Part shown: piece after piece, positions 26,980 through 35,405 of the stretch
Layout: every line of letters begins with the position of its first letter
Position numbering within the stretch: the first letter of the stretch is position 1
Source of the DNA: Nitratireductor mangrovi
Lineage (GTDB): Bacteria > Pseudomonadota > Alphaproteobacteria > Rhizobiales > Rhizobiaceae
Direction of reading: 5' to 3'
Assembly (NCBI RefSeq): GCF_007922615.2
Contig: NZ_CP042301.2
Span: 1,674,001 to 1,738,000 of the forward strand
DNA length: 64,000 nt
The notes under the pieces: model-generated
What the model was told of the DNA's origin: nothing
The model's input: the letters and a program-made list of their open reading frames with translations, nothing else
The model's database searches: none
Position numbers and translations under genes: made by a program

Positions 26980-28089
26980 TCATAGCCGGACACCGAGTGA
27001 GGAGCCCGACGCGGCATCGAAGAAATGGGCCTGCGTCGGATCCATGCGTGCAAAGACACGCGTGCCCGGCGCGGCGACAAAACCGGAGCGGGTGCGCGCC
27101 CGCACGAACTCGTCGCCCACCTGAAGGTCGACAATGTCGTGCGAGCCGAGCGGTTCGATCAGATGCGCTTCCAGCGGCAAATACCCGTCGCGCTCGTCCA
27201 GCGCCACTTCGATCCCTTCCGGGCGGATGCCGAGCTTGATCCCGTCGACCTTGGCCCCGGCGCCGTCCAGCCTGGCAAGCAGTTCCTGCGGGAAGGCGAA
27301 ACCCTTCTCCGCCCCCGACATCGTGACGTCGGCGTGGCCGTTGAGTTTCTTCACCGAGACATCGGCGACATTCATCACCGGGCTGCCAACGAATTGCGCA
27401 ACGAAAAGATTGGCCGGGTGCGAATAGACCTCCTGCGGACTGCCGACCTGCTGCAGGATGCCCTCATGCATGATCACGATGCGGTCCGCGAGCGCCATCG
27501 CCTCGATCTGGTCATGGGTCACGTAGATCGTGGTCGAGCCTTGCTCGATGTGCAGGCGCTTGATTTCGGAACGCATTTCCTCGCGCAGCTTGGCGTCGAG
27601 CGCACCGATCGGCTCATCCATCAGGATCGCCTTGGGGCGCCTGACCAGCGCGCGGCCAATCGCCACCCGCTGCATGTCGCCGCCCGACAACGCCGATGGC
27701 CGCTTGTCGAGCAGTCCGGAAATGCGCAGGACCTTGGCGACGTCGCGCACCTCGCTGTCGATCTCGGCGCGGCTGTGTCCCATTGCACGCAGCGGGAATG
27801 CGATGTTCTCGAACACCGTCATGTGCGGATAGAGCGAGAAGGACTGGAACACGAAGGCGATGTCGCGGTCGGCCGCCTTGATGTGCTGCACCACCTTGCC
27901 GTCGATCAGGATGTCGCCTTCGTCGATCGTCTCGAGCCCTGCGATTGCCCTGAGGGTCGTCGTCTTGCCGCAGCCGGACTGGCCGAGCAGCACGATGAAC
28001 TCGCCGCTGCCTATGTCGAGGTTAAGGTCCTTGATGACCTGGACGTCGCCGAAGAACTTCTGGATGCCGCGAAGCTCGATCTGGGTCAT
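26980..28089 (-). CDS. Sugar ABC transporter ATP-binding protein (MalK/UgpC type), first copy
   Basis: A 369-residue ATPase with Walker A GQSGCGKT (residues 36-43), signature LSGGDMQR, Walker B AILMDEPIGALDAK, H-loop YVTHDQIEAM and a C-terminal TOBE domain (KLGIRPEGIEVAL). ATG 28089 follows AGGGCAAGGC and overlaps the stop of the small membrane protein gene by four bases. Two MalK-type ATPases beside two permeases resemble the rhizobial glycerol transporter layout. Confidence 0.93.
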   Translation of the reverse strand: MTQIELRGIQKFFGDVQVIKDLNLDIGSGEFIVLLGQSGCGKTTTLRAIAGLETIDEGDILIDGKVVQHIKAADRDIAFVFQSFSLYPHMTVFENIAFPLRAMGHSRAEIDSEVRDVAKVLRISGLLDKRPSALSGGDMQRVAIGRALVRRPKAILMDEPIGALDAKLREEMRSEIKRLHIEQGSTTIYVTHDQIEAMALADRIVIMHEGILQQVGSPQEVYSHPANLFVAQFVGSPVMNVADVSVKKLNGHADVTMSGAEKGFAFPQELLARLDGAGAKVDGIKLGIRPEGIEVALDERDGYLPLEAHLIEPLGSHDIVDLQVGDEFVRARTRSGFVAAPGTRVFARMDPTQAHFFDAASGSSLGVRL

Positions 28090-28331
28090 GCCTTGCCCTC
28101 GCGATGATCGGAAACATCGAAGACGTCGTCGGAGACGTCCTCGTCGGTACCGATCGAGCCCGGACCGATATGCGAGGTGATGATGAAGCCGACGAGACCG
28201 ACAATGATGATGGTCAGTCCGTAGCGGTGGAGCAGCAGGCTCCAAGGCTGGCAGAGCGCCACCATGCCGAAGATCATGACGATTTCCGATCCCGGCAGGA
28301 AGAATTTTTGGTTCAGGCTGCGAAAACTCAT
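28086..28331 (-). CDS. Small membrane protein of the sugar ABC operon
   Basis: An 81-residue protein with two predicted membrane helices, around residues 15-33 (EIVMIFGMVALCQPW) and 36-55 (YGLTIIIVGLVGFIITSHIG), then an acidic tail (GTDEDVSDDVFDVSDHREGK). It overlaps both neighbours by four bases, between the permease and first ATPase genes, which argues for translation in fixed ratio with them. No known domain is recognised. Small membrane proteins at a similar place occur in rhizobial transporter operons with two ATPases. Confidence 0.82.
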   Translation of the reverse strand: MSFRSLNQKFFLPGSEIVMIFGMVALCQPWSLLLHRYGLTIIIVGLVGFIITSHIGPGSIGTDEDVSDDVFDVSDHREGKA

Positions 28332-29287
28332 TTCCGGATCGCTCCGAAGGACATGCCGCGCAGAAGGTGATTGCGCAGGAGGAAGGTGAAGATCGCCACC
28401 GGCAGCAGGAACAGCACCGTGCCGGCCGCGATCACGGTCCAGTCCGGCAGGCCGGAACCGACCTGGCTCGGGATGAACGGCGGCGCGGTCTGCGCCCGCC
28501 GGTTGGTCATGATCAGGGCGAAGGCGTATTCGTTCCAGGCGATGATGAAGCAGAACACCGCGGTTGCCGCGATGCCGGTCGCCGCCTCGGGTAGCACCAC
28601 CTTGAAGAAAGCCTGCATGCGCGTGTAGCCGTCAACAAGCGCCGCTTCCTCATATTCGCGTGGAATCTCGTCGATGAAGCCCTTCATCAGCCACACCGAG
28701 AAGGACAGGTTGAAGGCGGTGTAGAGGATGATCAGCCCGACATGCGTGTCGGTGAGCCCGAAGACGCGGTACATGAGGAACATCGGGATCGCCACCACGA
28801 CGGGCGGCAGCATGCGTGTCGACAGGATGAAGAACAGCCAGTCCTGCTCGCCCGCGACCTTGAAGCGCGAGAACCCGTAGGCCGTCAGTGTCCCCATGCT
28901 GACCGCCAGGAAAGTCGACGTGATGGCAACGATCAAGGAGTTCATGAAACGGTCGGGGTAGCCCGAAAGCTGCACCTCGCCGCGTCCCGAACGCACGATC
29001 TTCTCGCCGTCGTCGAAGACGATCTTCTCCCACCACGGCGCGGCCGCATATTCCTCTTCGGTTGGCGGCTGGCGCAGCTGCGAACGGCGCACCATCAGCT
29101 TCACGAACGGCGCGATCTCCGGTTCGAAAAGCACCGTGGGTGGTACGGTGGTCGCCAGGTTACGAGGCTTGAAGGCGGTCGACGTGATCCAGTAGATCGG
29201 TGCCAGGAAGATCAGCGTCACGATCAGGACGCTGACGATCGCCAACCGGTTGAGAGCGCGCTCGGCGGGGGTGCGGACGGCGGCCAT
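28328..29287 (-). CDS. Sugar ABC transporter permease, MalG type
   Basis: A 319-residue inner-membrane permease. The EAA loop is EYEEAALVDGYTRMQAFFKV, and hydrophobic helices run throughout. Between helix 1 and the core there is a longer than usual periplasmic insert (about residues 45-110, with PPTEEEYAAAPWWEKIVFDD). It overlaps the small membrane protein gene by four bases and follows the MalF-type gene by four bases. Confidence 0.92.
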   Translation of the reverse strand: MAAVRTPAERALNRLAIVSVLIVTLIFLAPIYWITSTAFKPRNLATTVPPTVLFEPEIAPFVKLMVRRSQLRQPPTEEEYAAAPWWEKIVFDDGEKIVRSGRGEVQLSGYPDRFMNSLIVAITSTFLAVSMGTLTAYGFSRFKVAGEQDWLFFILSTRMLPPVVVAIPMFLMYRVFGLTDTHVGLIILYTAFNLSFSVWLMKGFIDEIPREYEEAALVDGYTRMQAFFKVVLPEAATGIAATAVFCFIIAWNEYAFALIMTNRRAQTAPPFIPSQVGSGLPDWTVIAAGTVLFLLPVAIFTFLLRNHLLRGMSFGAIRK

Positions 29288-29291
29288 GCGA

Positions 29292-30197
29292 TCAGCGCTC
29301 CTTCACCTTGTTGAGGTATTTGACGTAGATGTTGGTGATCGCGACAACCACGATCAGCATGATGTAGGCGAGCGCGCAGGAACGGCCGGTCTGCCATTCC
29401 TGGAAGGCCATCTTGTAGAGCCGGATCGACAGCACCTCGGTCGTCGGCTGGCTGGTCAGGATGTAGGCGAGATCGAAGGTCTTGAAGGCCTCCATGGTGC
29501 GGAAGATGATCGCGATCATCAGGATCGGCGCCACTAGCGGCAGGGTAATGCGAAAGAAGGTATAGAGAGGCCCCGCCCGGTCGATCGCCGCGGCCTCGTA
29601 GAGATGCTTCGGCACCGCGGAGAGGCCGGCAAGCGACAGGAGCATCACGAAGGGCGACCACATCCAGATGTCCGTGATCGCAACCGCGTAGAGCGCCATG
29701 TCGGGATTGGCGAGCCATTCGAAGGTGCCGAGCCCGAGCGCGTAGTTGATGATGCCGAACGAGGGATCGTAAAGCAGCTTCCAGAAGAGGCCCACGACGG
29801 CCATCGAAAGCATCATCGGCAACAACAGCAGCGTGGTGATCAGTCCCTTGTAGGGGATGTCGCGGTTGAGCAGCATCGCCACGCCGAAACCGACAATCAC
29901 CTGGCCGGCCACCGACACGATCACGTATTTGGCGGTGATGACGAAGTTGTTCCAGATGAAGGGGTCGTTGAGCAGCTCGCGATAGTTCTGCAGCCCCACG
30001 AAATTCGCCGGCGCGTTGGTCGACGCACGGAAATCGGTGAACGAGTAGCCCAGCGAATAAAGCAGCGGGAAGATGTTGAATACGATCAGGAACAGGATCG
30101 TGGGGATGATGAAGAGGTTGCGGATCGTGAGATCGCTCAGTCCGCGCCTGGCCGCCCGTGATGCTGGATCCAGCCTGGTAATGACGTCCGTCGCCAA
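29292..30197 (-). CDS. Sugar ABC transporter permease, MalF type
   Basis: A 301-residue permease partner. It begins with a short cytoplasmic lead, then the helix NLFIIPTILFLIVFNIFPLL and the VGLQNYRELLNDP segment common to this family; the EAA-type loop is LYEAAAIDRAGPLYTFFRIT. About 186 bases separate it from the binding-protein gene, with a strong stem-loop in between. Confidence 0.93.
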   Translation of the reverse strand: MATDVITRLDPASRAARRGLSDLTIRNLFIIPTILFLIVFNIFPLLYSLGYSFTDFRASTNAPANFVGLQNYRELLNDPFIWNNFVITAKYVIVSVAGQVIVGFGVAMLLNRDIPYKGLITTLLLLPMMLSMAVVGLFWKLLYDPSFGIINYALGLGTFEWLANPDMALYAVAITDIWMWSPFVMLLSLAGLSAVPKHLYEAAAIDRAGPLYTFFRITLPLVAPILMIAIIFRTMEAFKTFDLAYILTSQPTTEVLSIRLYKMAFQEWQTGRSCALAYIMLIVVVAITNIYVKYLNKVKER

Positions 30198-30349
30198 AAC
30201 TCTCCTCCCCTGAGAGCGGGTTTCATCCTAACGCTATCGGCCGGTGAGCGAAACAGACGGTTTCGCGGCAACGTCGGGCCTTGCCATCTTGAGCGTCCGT
30301 TTACGAAGGACGCGGACGCCGCGGCCTTCGCAAGCGGACGGGCCGGAAC

Positions 30350-30372
30350 GGAGGGGGCACGAGGCCCCCTCC
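30350..30372 (-). terminator. Stem-loop between binding-protein and permease genes
   Basis: GGAGGGGGC, a five-base loop (ACGAG), then GCCCCCTCC, a perfect nine-pair GC stem beginning 12 bases after the stop at 30384. No T run follows on the minus strand, so it is more likely a 3' stabiliser or partial attenuator that keeps the binding protein in excess over the permeases. Confidence 0.6.
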
Positions 30373-30383
30373 CCGGCATCCGC

Positions 30384-31700
30384 CTATTTCAGGCGGTCGT
30401 ACTTCTTGAACGTTTCCGTCCAGTCGGCTGCCAAGGCGTCGAGCGCCTCTTTCGCGGTTCCCTCGCCGCCGACGATATAGGGATAGATGCGCTGGTTGAT
30501 CTGCTGCAGCAGTTCGGCATATTCCGGCACCGCCCAGAAGTCCTTCACCTTGAACATGGTCTGGTAGAAGGCCTCGTTGTACGGCGTGGCGTTGCGGAAC
30601 TCCTCCGACTCCAGCGTTGCTGCATGGCAGGTGTAGCCGCCAAGCTCCGCCCAGCGCTTCTGTACGTCTGCACGGATGAACCATTCGAGGAATTTCATCG
30701 ACTCTTCCTGGTTCTGCGAATAGGACACGATCGAGATGCCCTGCCCGCCGAGAGCCGCGAACTGATCGCCGTCCGGGCCGGCCGGATTGGCGAAGAAGCC
30801 GGTGTTCTTGGCGTGCGGATTTGTCGCCTCGTTGAGCAGCGCCGGGAAGAAGGCGAAGTAGTTCATGCTCATTGCGGCCAGGCCTTCGGTGATCGCCTGG
30901 TTGTTTTCCACGAAGAACGTCTTCGCCCAGCCCGGAGGCGTGAACTGATAGAGTTCCTTGTACGCTTCCACCGCGGCCACGGCCTTGTCGGAATTGATGT
31001 AGCCGTCCACCTCGTAGGTCTCGTAGTTGCCGAGTTCGCCGCCATAGCTGAAGATGGCGTTCTCGACACCCATCACGAGCGCGTCGTAGGAATTGTCGGT
31101 GTAGATCGCCACGCCGTAGCGCTTCTCGTCGGGACGGTGGAAGAACTCGGCGATGTCACGCAGCTGCGCGAACGTCTTCGGCACGTCGAGATCGTAGCCG
31201 TATTTCGCCTTAAAGGCTTCCATCTCCTTGGGGTCCTCGAACCAGTCCTTGCGATAGGACCAGCCGACCGCGTCGCCCTCGAGCGGGATCGCCCAGTATT
31301 TACCGCTATTGCCCGGATATTCGGCGTAATATTTCACCGTCGCCGGAGCCATCACCTCGCCGAGATTGTGCTTTTTGAAGAAGTCGGTCAGGTCGACATA
31401 GTGACCACCGGTCGAGCCGGCGCCGAGCCACTGCGAATCGCCGACAACCATGTCATAGGCATCGCCGCGGGCGTTGAATTCGGTGAAGGCCTTGGTCTGG
31501 AAATCCGACCAGGGCGTGGTCTCCACCGTCACCCTGACGCCGGTCTCGGCCTCATATTCGTTCACGAGCTCCTGCAGGTAGTTGGCCGGATCCCACTCCG
31601 CCCAGAAGATGGTCAATTCCTGCGCGAACGCCGACGTTCCGCAGGCAAGCGTAAAGCCGATGCCGGCAACGATGCCGGCCAGTTTTCTGCGCATGATCAT
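30384..31700 (-). CDS. Sugar ABC transporter substrate-binding protein, family 1
   Basis: A binding protein of about 438 residues with signal peptide MRRKLAGIVAGIGFTLACGT, cleavage likely after SAFA, then QELTIFWAEWDPANYLQELV, a typical family 1 opening. The C-terminal helical part (SMKFLEWFIRADVQKRWAEL) also fits. Two ATG codons at 31700 and 31694 follow AGGGAGGAGC; either may be used. First gene of a six-gene importer operon. Two TGGT-N3-ACCA sites lie upstream, at 166 and 337 bases, the same arrangement as before the 20902 epimerase gene. Confidence 0.93.
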   Translation of the reverse strand: MIMRRKLAGIVAGIGFTLACGTSAFAQELTIFWAEWDPANYLQELVNEYEAETGVRVTVETTPWSDFQTKAFTEFNARGDAYDMVVGDSQWLGAGSTGGHYVDLTDFFKKHNLGEVMAPATVKYYAEYPGNSGKYWAIPLEGDAVGWSYRKDWFEDPKEMEAFKAKYGYDLDVPKTFAQLRDIAEFFHRPDEKRYGVAIYTDNSYDALVMGVENAIFSYGGELGNYETYEVDGYINSDKAVAAVEAYKELYQFTPPGWAKTFFVENNQAITEGLAAMSMNYFAFFPALLNEATNPHAKNTGFFANPAGPDGDQFAALGGQGISIVSYSQNQEESMKFLEWFIRADVQKRWAELGGYTCHAATLESEEFRNATPYNEAFYQTMFKVKDFWAVPEYAELLQQINQRIYPYIVGGEGTAKEALDALAADWTETFKKYDRLK

Positions 31701-31865
31701 GCTCCTCCCTGTTGCGCCTTTCCAAGCGTCCAATCCGTCACGCGCCGGTGTCTGCCGGGGCGATCTGGCATGATGCCGAAGCGAGGCGAACCTCCTTTCG
31801 CCTGCACAATCGACCTTTTCGTCCGCGACGGAACGGTTGGGTCGATAAGCACCACTCCTTCAATC

Positions 31866-31876
31866 TGGTAGTACCA
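31866..31876. promoter_or_regulatory. GntR/FadR-type operator, site C (TGGTAGTACCA)
   Basis: A perfect TGGT-N3-ACCA repeat, differing from site A only in the middle bases. It overlaps the probable -10 of the importer operon and starts 166 bases upstream of the binding-protein start, as site A does for its gene. Confidence 0.7.
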
Positions 31877-32036
31877 ATTCCTCCACCGGGTCAAGCACCT
31901 TTTTCCCGTCGCGCACTCGCCGCGAATCCTGGCGCGAAATCAAATCGATACAGCGACGCCGCAAATGGCACGATCGATGCTTCGATGCCACGCGACAGCC
32001 AGTTAGTTATGCCGCTCGCCGCGCGACGATACATTT

Positions 32037-32047
32037 TGGTCCGACCA
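32037..32047. promoter_or_regulatory. GntR/FadR-type operator, site D (TGGTCCGACCA)
   Basis: TGGT-N3-ACCA in the same extended context as site B (TTGGTCCGACCAGATTGG against TTGGTCCAACCAGATTGG). It is 171 bases upstream of site C; sites A and B are 182 bases apart, so the two pairs differ by about one helical turn. Confidence 0.68.
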
Positions 32048-32076
32048 GATTGGAGCTTTATCGCCAACACCGTACC

Positions 32077-32703
32077 CTAATCTCCACGCATTGTGGCCGC
32101 CACGAGTGCACGGGCCGCCCAACGGGCAATCTCGGCCGCCTCGCCGGCATCGCACCCCCAGATGTCCTTCAGGATCACCAGCGTCTCTACCCCGAAGATG
32201 AGCGAAAGCGCCTTGGCGAGACGGTCAGCCTCGTTGCCCGGAAGGTGGTCGGCCAACGGCGCGACTGCATCGCGCAAAAGTTCGATCCGATGACCGCGGC
32301 GGAACCGTGCGTCGTCGCCGTCGCCGCCAGCCTGACGACCGGCCCACTCGTCAAGGGCGTGCCGTAGTGCCGCCCTGAACGTCGCCTCGAACTCGTCAAT
32401 GCGCGGCAACGACGTGCGCAGGAGGTCGTCGACACGCTCGCCGGCGTCGGCCTCATCGGACGTCCAGTCAAGAATCGGGCCCAGAGCCTCGTCTACCACT
32501 GCAGAGACCAGTGCGGCCTGGCTCGGAAAATACCGGTAGGCCGTGGCACGCGACACTTCCGCTTCCTCGGCCACCTCGGCGACGGATGGAATGAGGCCCT
32601 TCTGCATCAGCCGCACCGCGCTCTCCAGCATCAGCCGGCGGGTCCGGGCACGCGGCCCCCGTTCGGATTCAGGCGCAACATCTGCTTGATTTGAGACATT
32701 CAT
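32077..32703 (-). CDS. TetR family transcriptional regulator
   Basis: A regulator of about 208 residues. The helix-turn-helix is LIPSVAEVAEEAEVSRATAY with RYFPSQAALVSAVVDEAL following; the rest is a helical ligand domain. The start is placed at ATG 32703; a longer frame begins at 32727. The predicted minus-strand -10 (32710-32715) would place the transcript start at or next to ATG 32703, so the message may be leaderless, which fits the lack of a ribosome-binding site. A 35-bp palindrome covers this start and is the obvious operator. The divergent Tm-1-like operon is the probable target. Confidence 0.9.
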   Translation of the reverse strand: MNVSNQADVAPESERGPRARTRRLMLESAVRLMQKGLIPSVAEVAEEAEVSRATAYRYFPSQAALVSAVVDEALGPILDWTSDEADAGERVDDLLRTSLPRIDEFEATFRAALRHALDEWAGRQAGGDGDDARFRRGHRIELLRDAVAPLADHLPGNEADRLAKALSLIFGVETLVILKDIWGCDAGEAAEIARWAARALVAATMRGD

Positions 32704-32714
32704 ATCATTATGAT
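32686..32714 (+). promoter_or_regulatory. Promoter of the Tm-1-like operon
   Basis: TTGATT (32686-32691) and TATGAT (32709-32714) are separated by exactly 17 bases, a good vegetative promoter reading toward the Tm-1-like gene at 32787. The TetR palindrome covers the spacer and the -10. Confidence 0.6.
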
Positions 32715-32726
32715 ACGCATGTCTCA
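32692..32726. promoter_or_regulatory. TetR operator: 35-bp palindrome over both divergent promoters
   Basis: Arms TGAGACAT (32692-32699) and ATGTCTCA (32719-32726) enclose an inner palindrome TATCAT-T-ATGATA (32703-32715), all centred on 32709. Fourteen of seventeen base pairs are symmetric. It overlaps the -10 elements of both divergent promoters (minus strand: TTGCGT, 17 bases, TATCAT) and the tetR start codon, so the protein should repress itself and the Tm-1-like genes together. Confidence 0.75.
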
Positions 32727-32786
32727 TCGATAACGCAATGGCCTTGTTTCCGAAACGGCGGCAGGGCCGGAAACGGCGTACCGCGC

Positions 32787-33998
32787 ATGAAACGGATCTA
32801 CGTCGTCGGCACCGCCGACACCAAGGGTGAGGAACTTGCGTTCATCGCCACGCGCATCCTCGCCGAGGGCACCCGGGTGACGCTTGTCGACCTCGGTACC
32901 GGCGACCCGTCACCCGAAGCAAATGTTCCTGGCGCGGAGTTCGTGCCGGCGGCCGAGGTCGTGGCTCACGGACCGGCGGGCGCGTCCGACGACGTTGCCT
33001 CGTCGGACCGCGGCCGAGCCGTCGCCGCCATGACAGAGGCCTTCGCCGCCTTCGTCGAAAGCCGCGGCGACATCGGCGCCATGCTGGGTATCGGCGGCGG
33101 CGGCGGCACGGCCATGGTCACGGCCGGCATGCGCGCACTGCCGATCGGGGTACCCAAGGTGATGGTCTCCACGCTCGCCTCAGGTGACGTCTCGCCCTAT
33201 GTCGGCGTTTCCGACATCGTCATGATGCCCTCGATCACTGATCTGGCCGGGCTCAATCGCATCAGCCGCGCGGTGCTCGACAAGGCGGCCCGGGCGATCG
33301 TGGCCATGACCCAATCGCCAGCGGTCGCTGGCGACGGGCGACCGGCGGTCGGGCTGACCATGTTTGGCGTCACCACGCCTTGCGTGACCGCCATCGTCGA
33401 TCAACTGAAGGCGACGCGCGACTGCCTGGTCTTCCACGCCACCGGCACCGGCGGCCGCACGATGGAGAAGCTCGCCGACAGCGGCATGCTGGAAGGAGTC
33501 CTCGACGTCACCACGACCGAGATCTGCGATCTGCTGATGGGTGGCGTCCTCGCCGCCGGCAATGACCGCCTCGACGTTGTCGCGCGTACCAGAATCCCCT
33601 ATGTCGGCTCGGTCGGCGCTCTCGACATGGTCAATTTCTGGGCCCCGGACACTGTCCCCCCGGCCTATGAGGGGCGCAACTTCTACCGCCACAACCCGAA
33701 CGTGACGCTGATGCGCACCACGGCGCGGGAATGCCTGCGCATCGGCGAATGGATCGGCGACAAGCTCAACGCCTGCGAGGGGCCGGTGCGCTTCTTCCTT
33801 CCCGAGAAGGGTGTTTCCTCGCTCGATGTCGAAGGGGCCCCGTTCTTCGACTCCGAGGCCGATGCGGCGCTGTTCGACGCCATTGACCGTTCCGTCGAAT
33901 GGAACCGCGACCGGCGACTGATACGCTTGCCGTTACACATCAACGATCCCGCCTTCGCCTCGGCGCTCGCCGATGCCTATCTCGAAATCACCAGCTAG
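32787..33998 (+). CDS. Tm-1-like ATP-binding domain protein (UPF0261)
   Basis: A 403-residue protein starting [20 protein letters not shown], the hallmark of the UPF0261/Tm-1 N-terminal domain, with the glycine-rich [20 protein letters not shown] and the [15 protein letters not shown] segment. In tomato this domain forms the N-terminal half of Tm-1, an inhibitor of tobamovirus replication; bacterial function is not established. ATG 32787 lies at the end of the promoter region; the ribosome-binding site is weak (GGAAACGG further upstream). Followed after 11 bases by the second Tm-1 half. Confidence 0.92.
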   Translation: MKRIYVVGTADTKGEELAFIATRILAEGTRVTLVDLGTGDPSPEANVPGAEFVPAAEVVAHGPAGASDDVASSDRGRAVAAMTEAFAAFVESRGDIGAMLGIGGGGGTAMVTAGMRALPIGVPKVMVSTLASGDVSPYVGVSDIVMMPSITDLAGLNRISRAVLDKAARAIVAMTQSPAVAGDGRPAVGLTMFGVTTPCVTAIVDQLKATRDCLVFHATGTGGRTMEKLADSGMLEGVLDVTTTEICDLLMGGVLAAGNDRLDVVARTRIPYVGSVGALDMVNFWAPDTVPPAYEGRNFYRHNPNVTLMRTTARECLRIGEWIGDKLNACEGPVRFFLPEKGVSSLDVEGAPFFDSEADAALFDAIDRSVEWNRDRRLIRLPLHINDPAFASALADAYLEITS

Positions 33999-34009
33999 AA
34001 GGCCGCCTC

Positions 34010-34840
34010 ATGCCAGCCATTCCGCGCCGCGAGATCCTAGATCGCCTCCACGACATGGTGCGCAATCGCGTACCGATCGTCGGCGGCGGTGCGGGCACCG
34101 GCCTTTCGGCCAAGGGTGAGGAGGATGGCGGCATCGACCTGATCATCATCTATAACTCTGGCCGCTACCGCATGGCTGGCCGCGGGTCGGCTGCGGGCCT
34201 GCTCGCTTATGGCAACGCCAACGAGATCGTGAAGGAGATGGCGGTCGAGGTTCTTCCCGTGGTCAGGAAGACGCCGGTGCTGGCCGGCGTCAACGGGACC
34301 GACCCCTTTGTGCTCATGCCGCAATTCCTTGCCGAGTTGAAAGCGATGGGCTTTTCCGGCGTGCAGAACTTTCCGACCATCGGGCTTTTTGACGGCGTCA
34401 TGCGCCAGAGCTTCGAGGAGACCGGCATGGGCTATGGGCTCGAGGTCGAGATGATCGCCCAGGCGCATGCGCTTGATCTTCTGACGACGCCCTATGTCTT
34501 CAATCCCGACGAGGCCCGCGCCATGACGAAGGCTGGCGCCGACATCATAGTGGCGCATATGGGCGTCACCACCGGCGGCTCGATCGGCGCCACGTCCGCC
34601 AAGGGGCTCGACGAATGCGTGGGCGAGATTGATGCCATAGCGGCAGCCGCCCGCGCCGAACGCGAAGACGTGATCGTGCTTTGCCATGGCGGGCCGATCG
34701 CGATGCCGGACGACGCCGACTACGTTCTGAAGCGCGCAAAATCGTGCCACGGCTTCTACGGCGCCAGTTCGATGGAGCGTCTGCCGGTCGAGACCGCGCT
34801 CGCCGAGCAGACACGCCGCTTCAAGGCGATCGCCTTCTGA
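34010..34840 (+). CDS. Phosphoenolpyruvate hydrolase-like TIM-barrel protein (Tm-1 C-terminal half)
   Basis: A 276-residue TIM-barrel protein (PEP hydrolase-like family). Visible blocks are [20 protein letters not shown] near the start, [25 protein letters not shown] and [14 protein letters not shown]. Plant and fungal Tm-1 proteins carry this domain fused after UPF0261, so the pair here is the split form. ATG 34010 follows AGAAGG. The reaction is unassigned, though the barrel resembles carbon-carbon bond enzymes acting on pyruvate derivatives. Confidence 0.9.
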   Translation: MPAIPRREILDRLHDMVRNRVPIVGGGAGTGLSAKGEEDGGIDLIIIYNSGRYRMAGRGSAAGLLAYGNANEIVKEMAVEVLPVVRKTPVLAGVNGTDPFVLMPQFLAELKAMGFSGVQNFPTIGLFDGVMRQSFEETGMGYGLEVEMIAQAHALDLLTTPYVFNPDEARAMTKAGADIIVAHMGVTTGGSIGATSAKGLDECVGEIDAIAAAARAEREDVIVLCHGGPIAMPDDADYVLKRAKSCHGFYGASSMERLPVETALAEQTRRFKAIAF

Positions 34841-34894
34841 TCCGCCACCGCGGCCCGAGGGTCACCTAAATCATACCGAGGAGGGAGAAACACA

Positions 34895-35317
34895 ATGACC
34901 GACCGATCGAGAATGTTCGTCTACCCCAAACAGGCCGACAGCTTCGTCTTCGACTGGGGTCGGCTGGCGCTCACCGTCGCACCCGAAGTCAACGGCGCCG
35001 AACGCTTTTCGGGCGGCGTCGTCGATCTCCAGAAGGGCCAGGGCCACACCCGTCACAATCATCCGGGCGCCGAGGAGATCATCTTCGTCATCTCCGGGAC
35101 CGGCGAGCAGATGGTCGAGGACGAGAACGGCAACCCCGTCGTGCAGCAGGTCGGCCCCGGTTGTACGGTCTACGTACCCGAAAGCCGGTTCCATTCGACC
35201 ACCAATACCGGCGACGGCCCAATGCGGCTTTTTGTCGTCTATTCACCGGCAGGGCCCGAACTGGCGCTGCGCGAACTGCCGGACTTCCGGCTCGAACCAG
35301 CGGCTTCACGCAACTGA
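34895..35317 (+). CDS. Cupin domain protein
   Basis: A 140-residue single-domain cupin. Motif 1 is GHTRHNHPGAEEIIFVISGT with the metal-ligand histidines and glutamate; motif 2 is VPESRFHSTTNTGDGPMRLF. ATG 34895 follows GGAGGG. It is 54 bases after the Tm-1 pair and probably in its operon, so it may be an isomerase or dioxygenase of the same short pathway. Confidence 0.88.
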   Translation: MTDRSRMFVYPKQADSFVFDWGRLALTVAPEVNGAERFSGGVVDLQKGQGHTRHNHPGAEEIIFVISGTGEQMVEDENGNPVVQQVGPGCTVYVPESRFHSTTNTGDGPMRLFVVYSPAGPELALRELPDFRLEPAASRN

Positions 35318-35354
35318 CGCTTTTTGTTGAACTGGAAAGTCATCAGACTGGAAT

Positions 35355-35386
35355 CGTTCTAAGGAACGCGCTAAGTTCGCGCGAAC
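35355..35386. repeat. Two GTTC-N4-GAAC palindromes upstream of rirA
   Basis: CGTTC-TAAG-GAACG (35355-35368) and GTTC-GCGC-GAAC (35375-35386) lie 19 bases apart and end 19 bases before the rirA start codon. They may be a self-regulatory or stress-regulator site; the known rhizobial iron-responsive box was not recognised here. Confidence 0.45.
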
Positions 35387-35405
35387 CTGAGATCAGAAGG
35401 TCGAT

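Larger units (their letters stand above)
31701..32076 (-). promoter_or_regulatory. Promoter region of the sugar importer operon
   Basis: This 376-base gap has no gene. On the minus strand TTGACC (31889-31894) and TACTAC (31868-31873) are 15 bases apart; the second lies inside the GntR-type site at 31866-31876. The long leader of about 160 bases before the first codon is notable. Confidence 0.5.

Noticed and set aside
35364..35378. LexA box before rirA
   Set aside because: The blocks are GAAC-N7-GTTC, an inverted arrangement, not the direct GTTC-N7-GTTC repeat.
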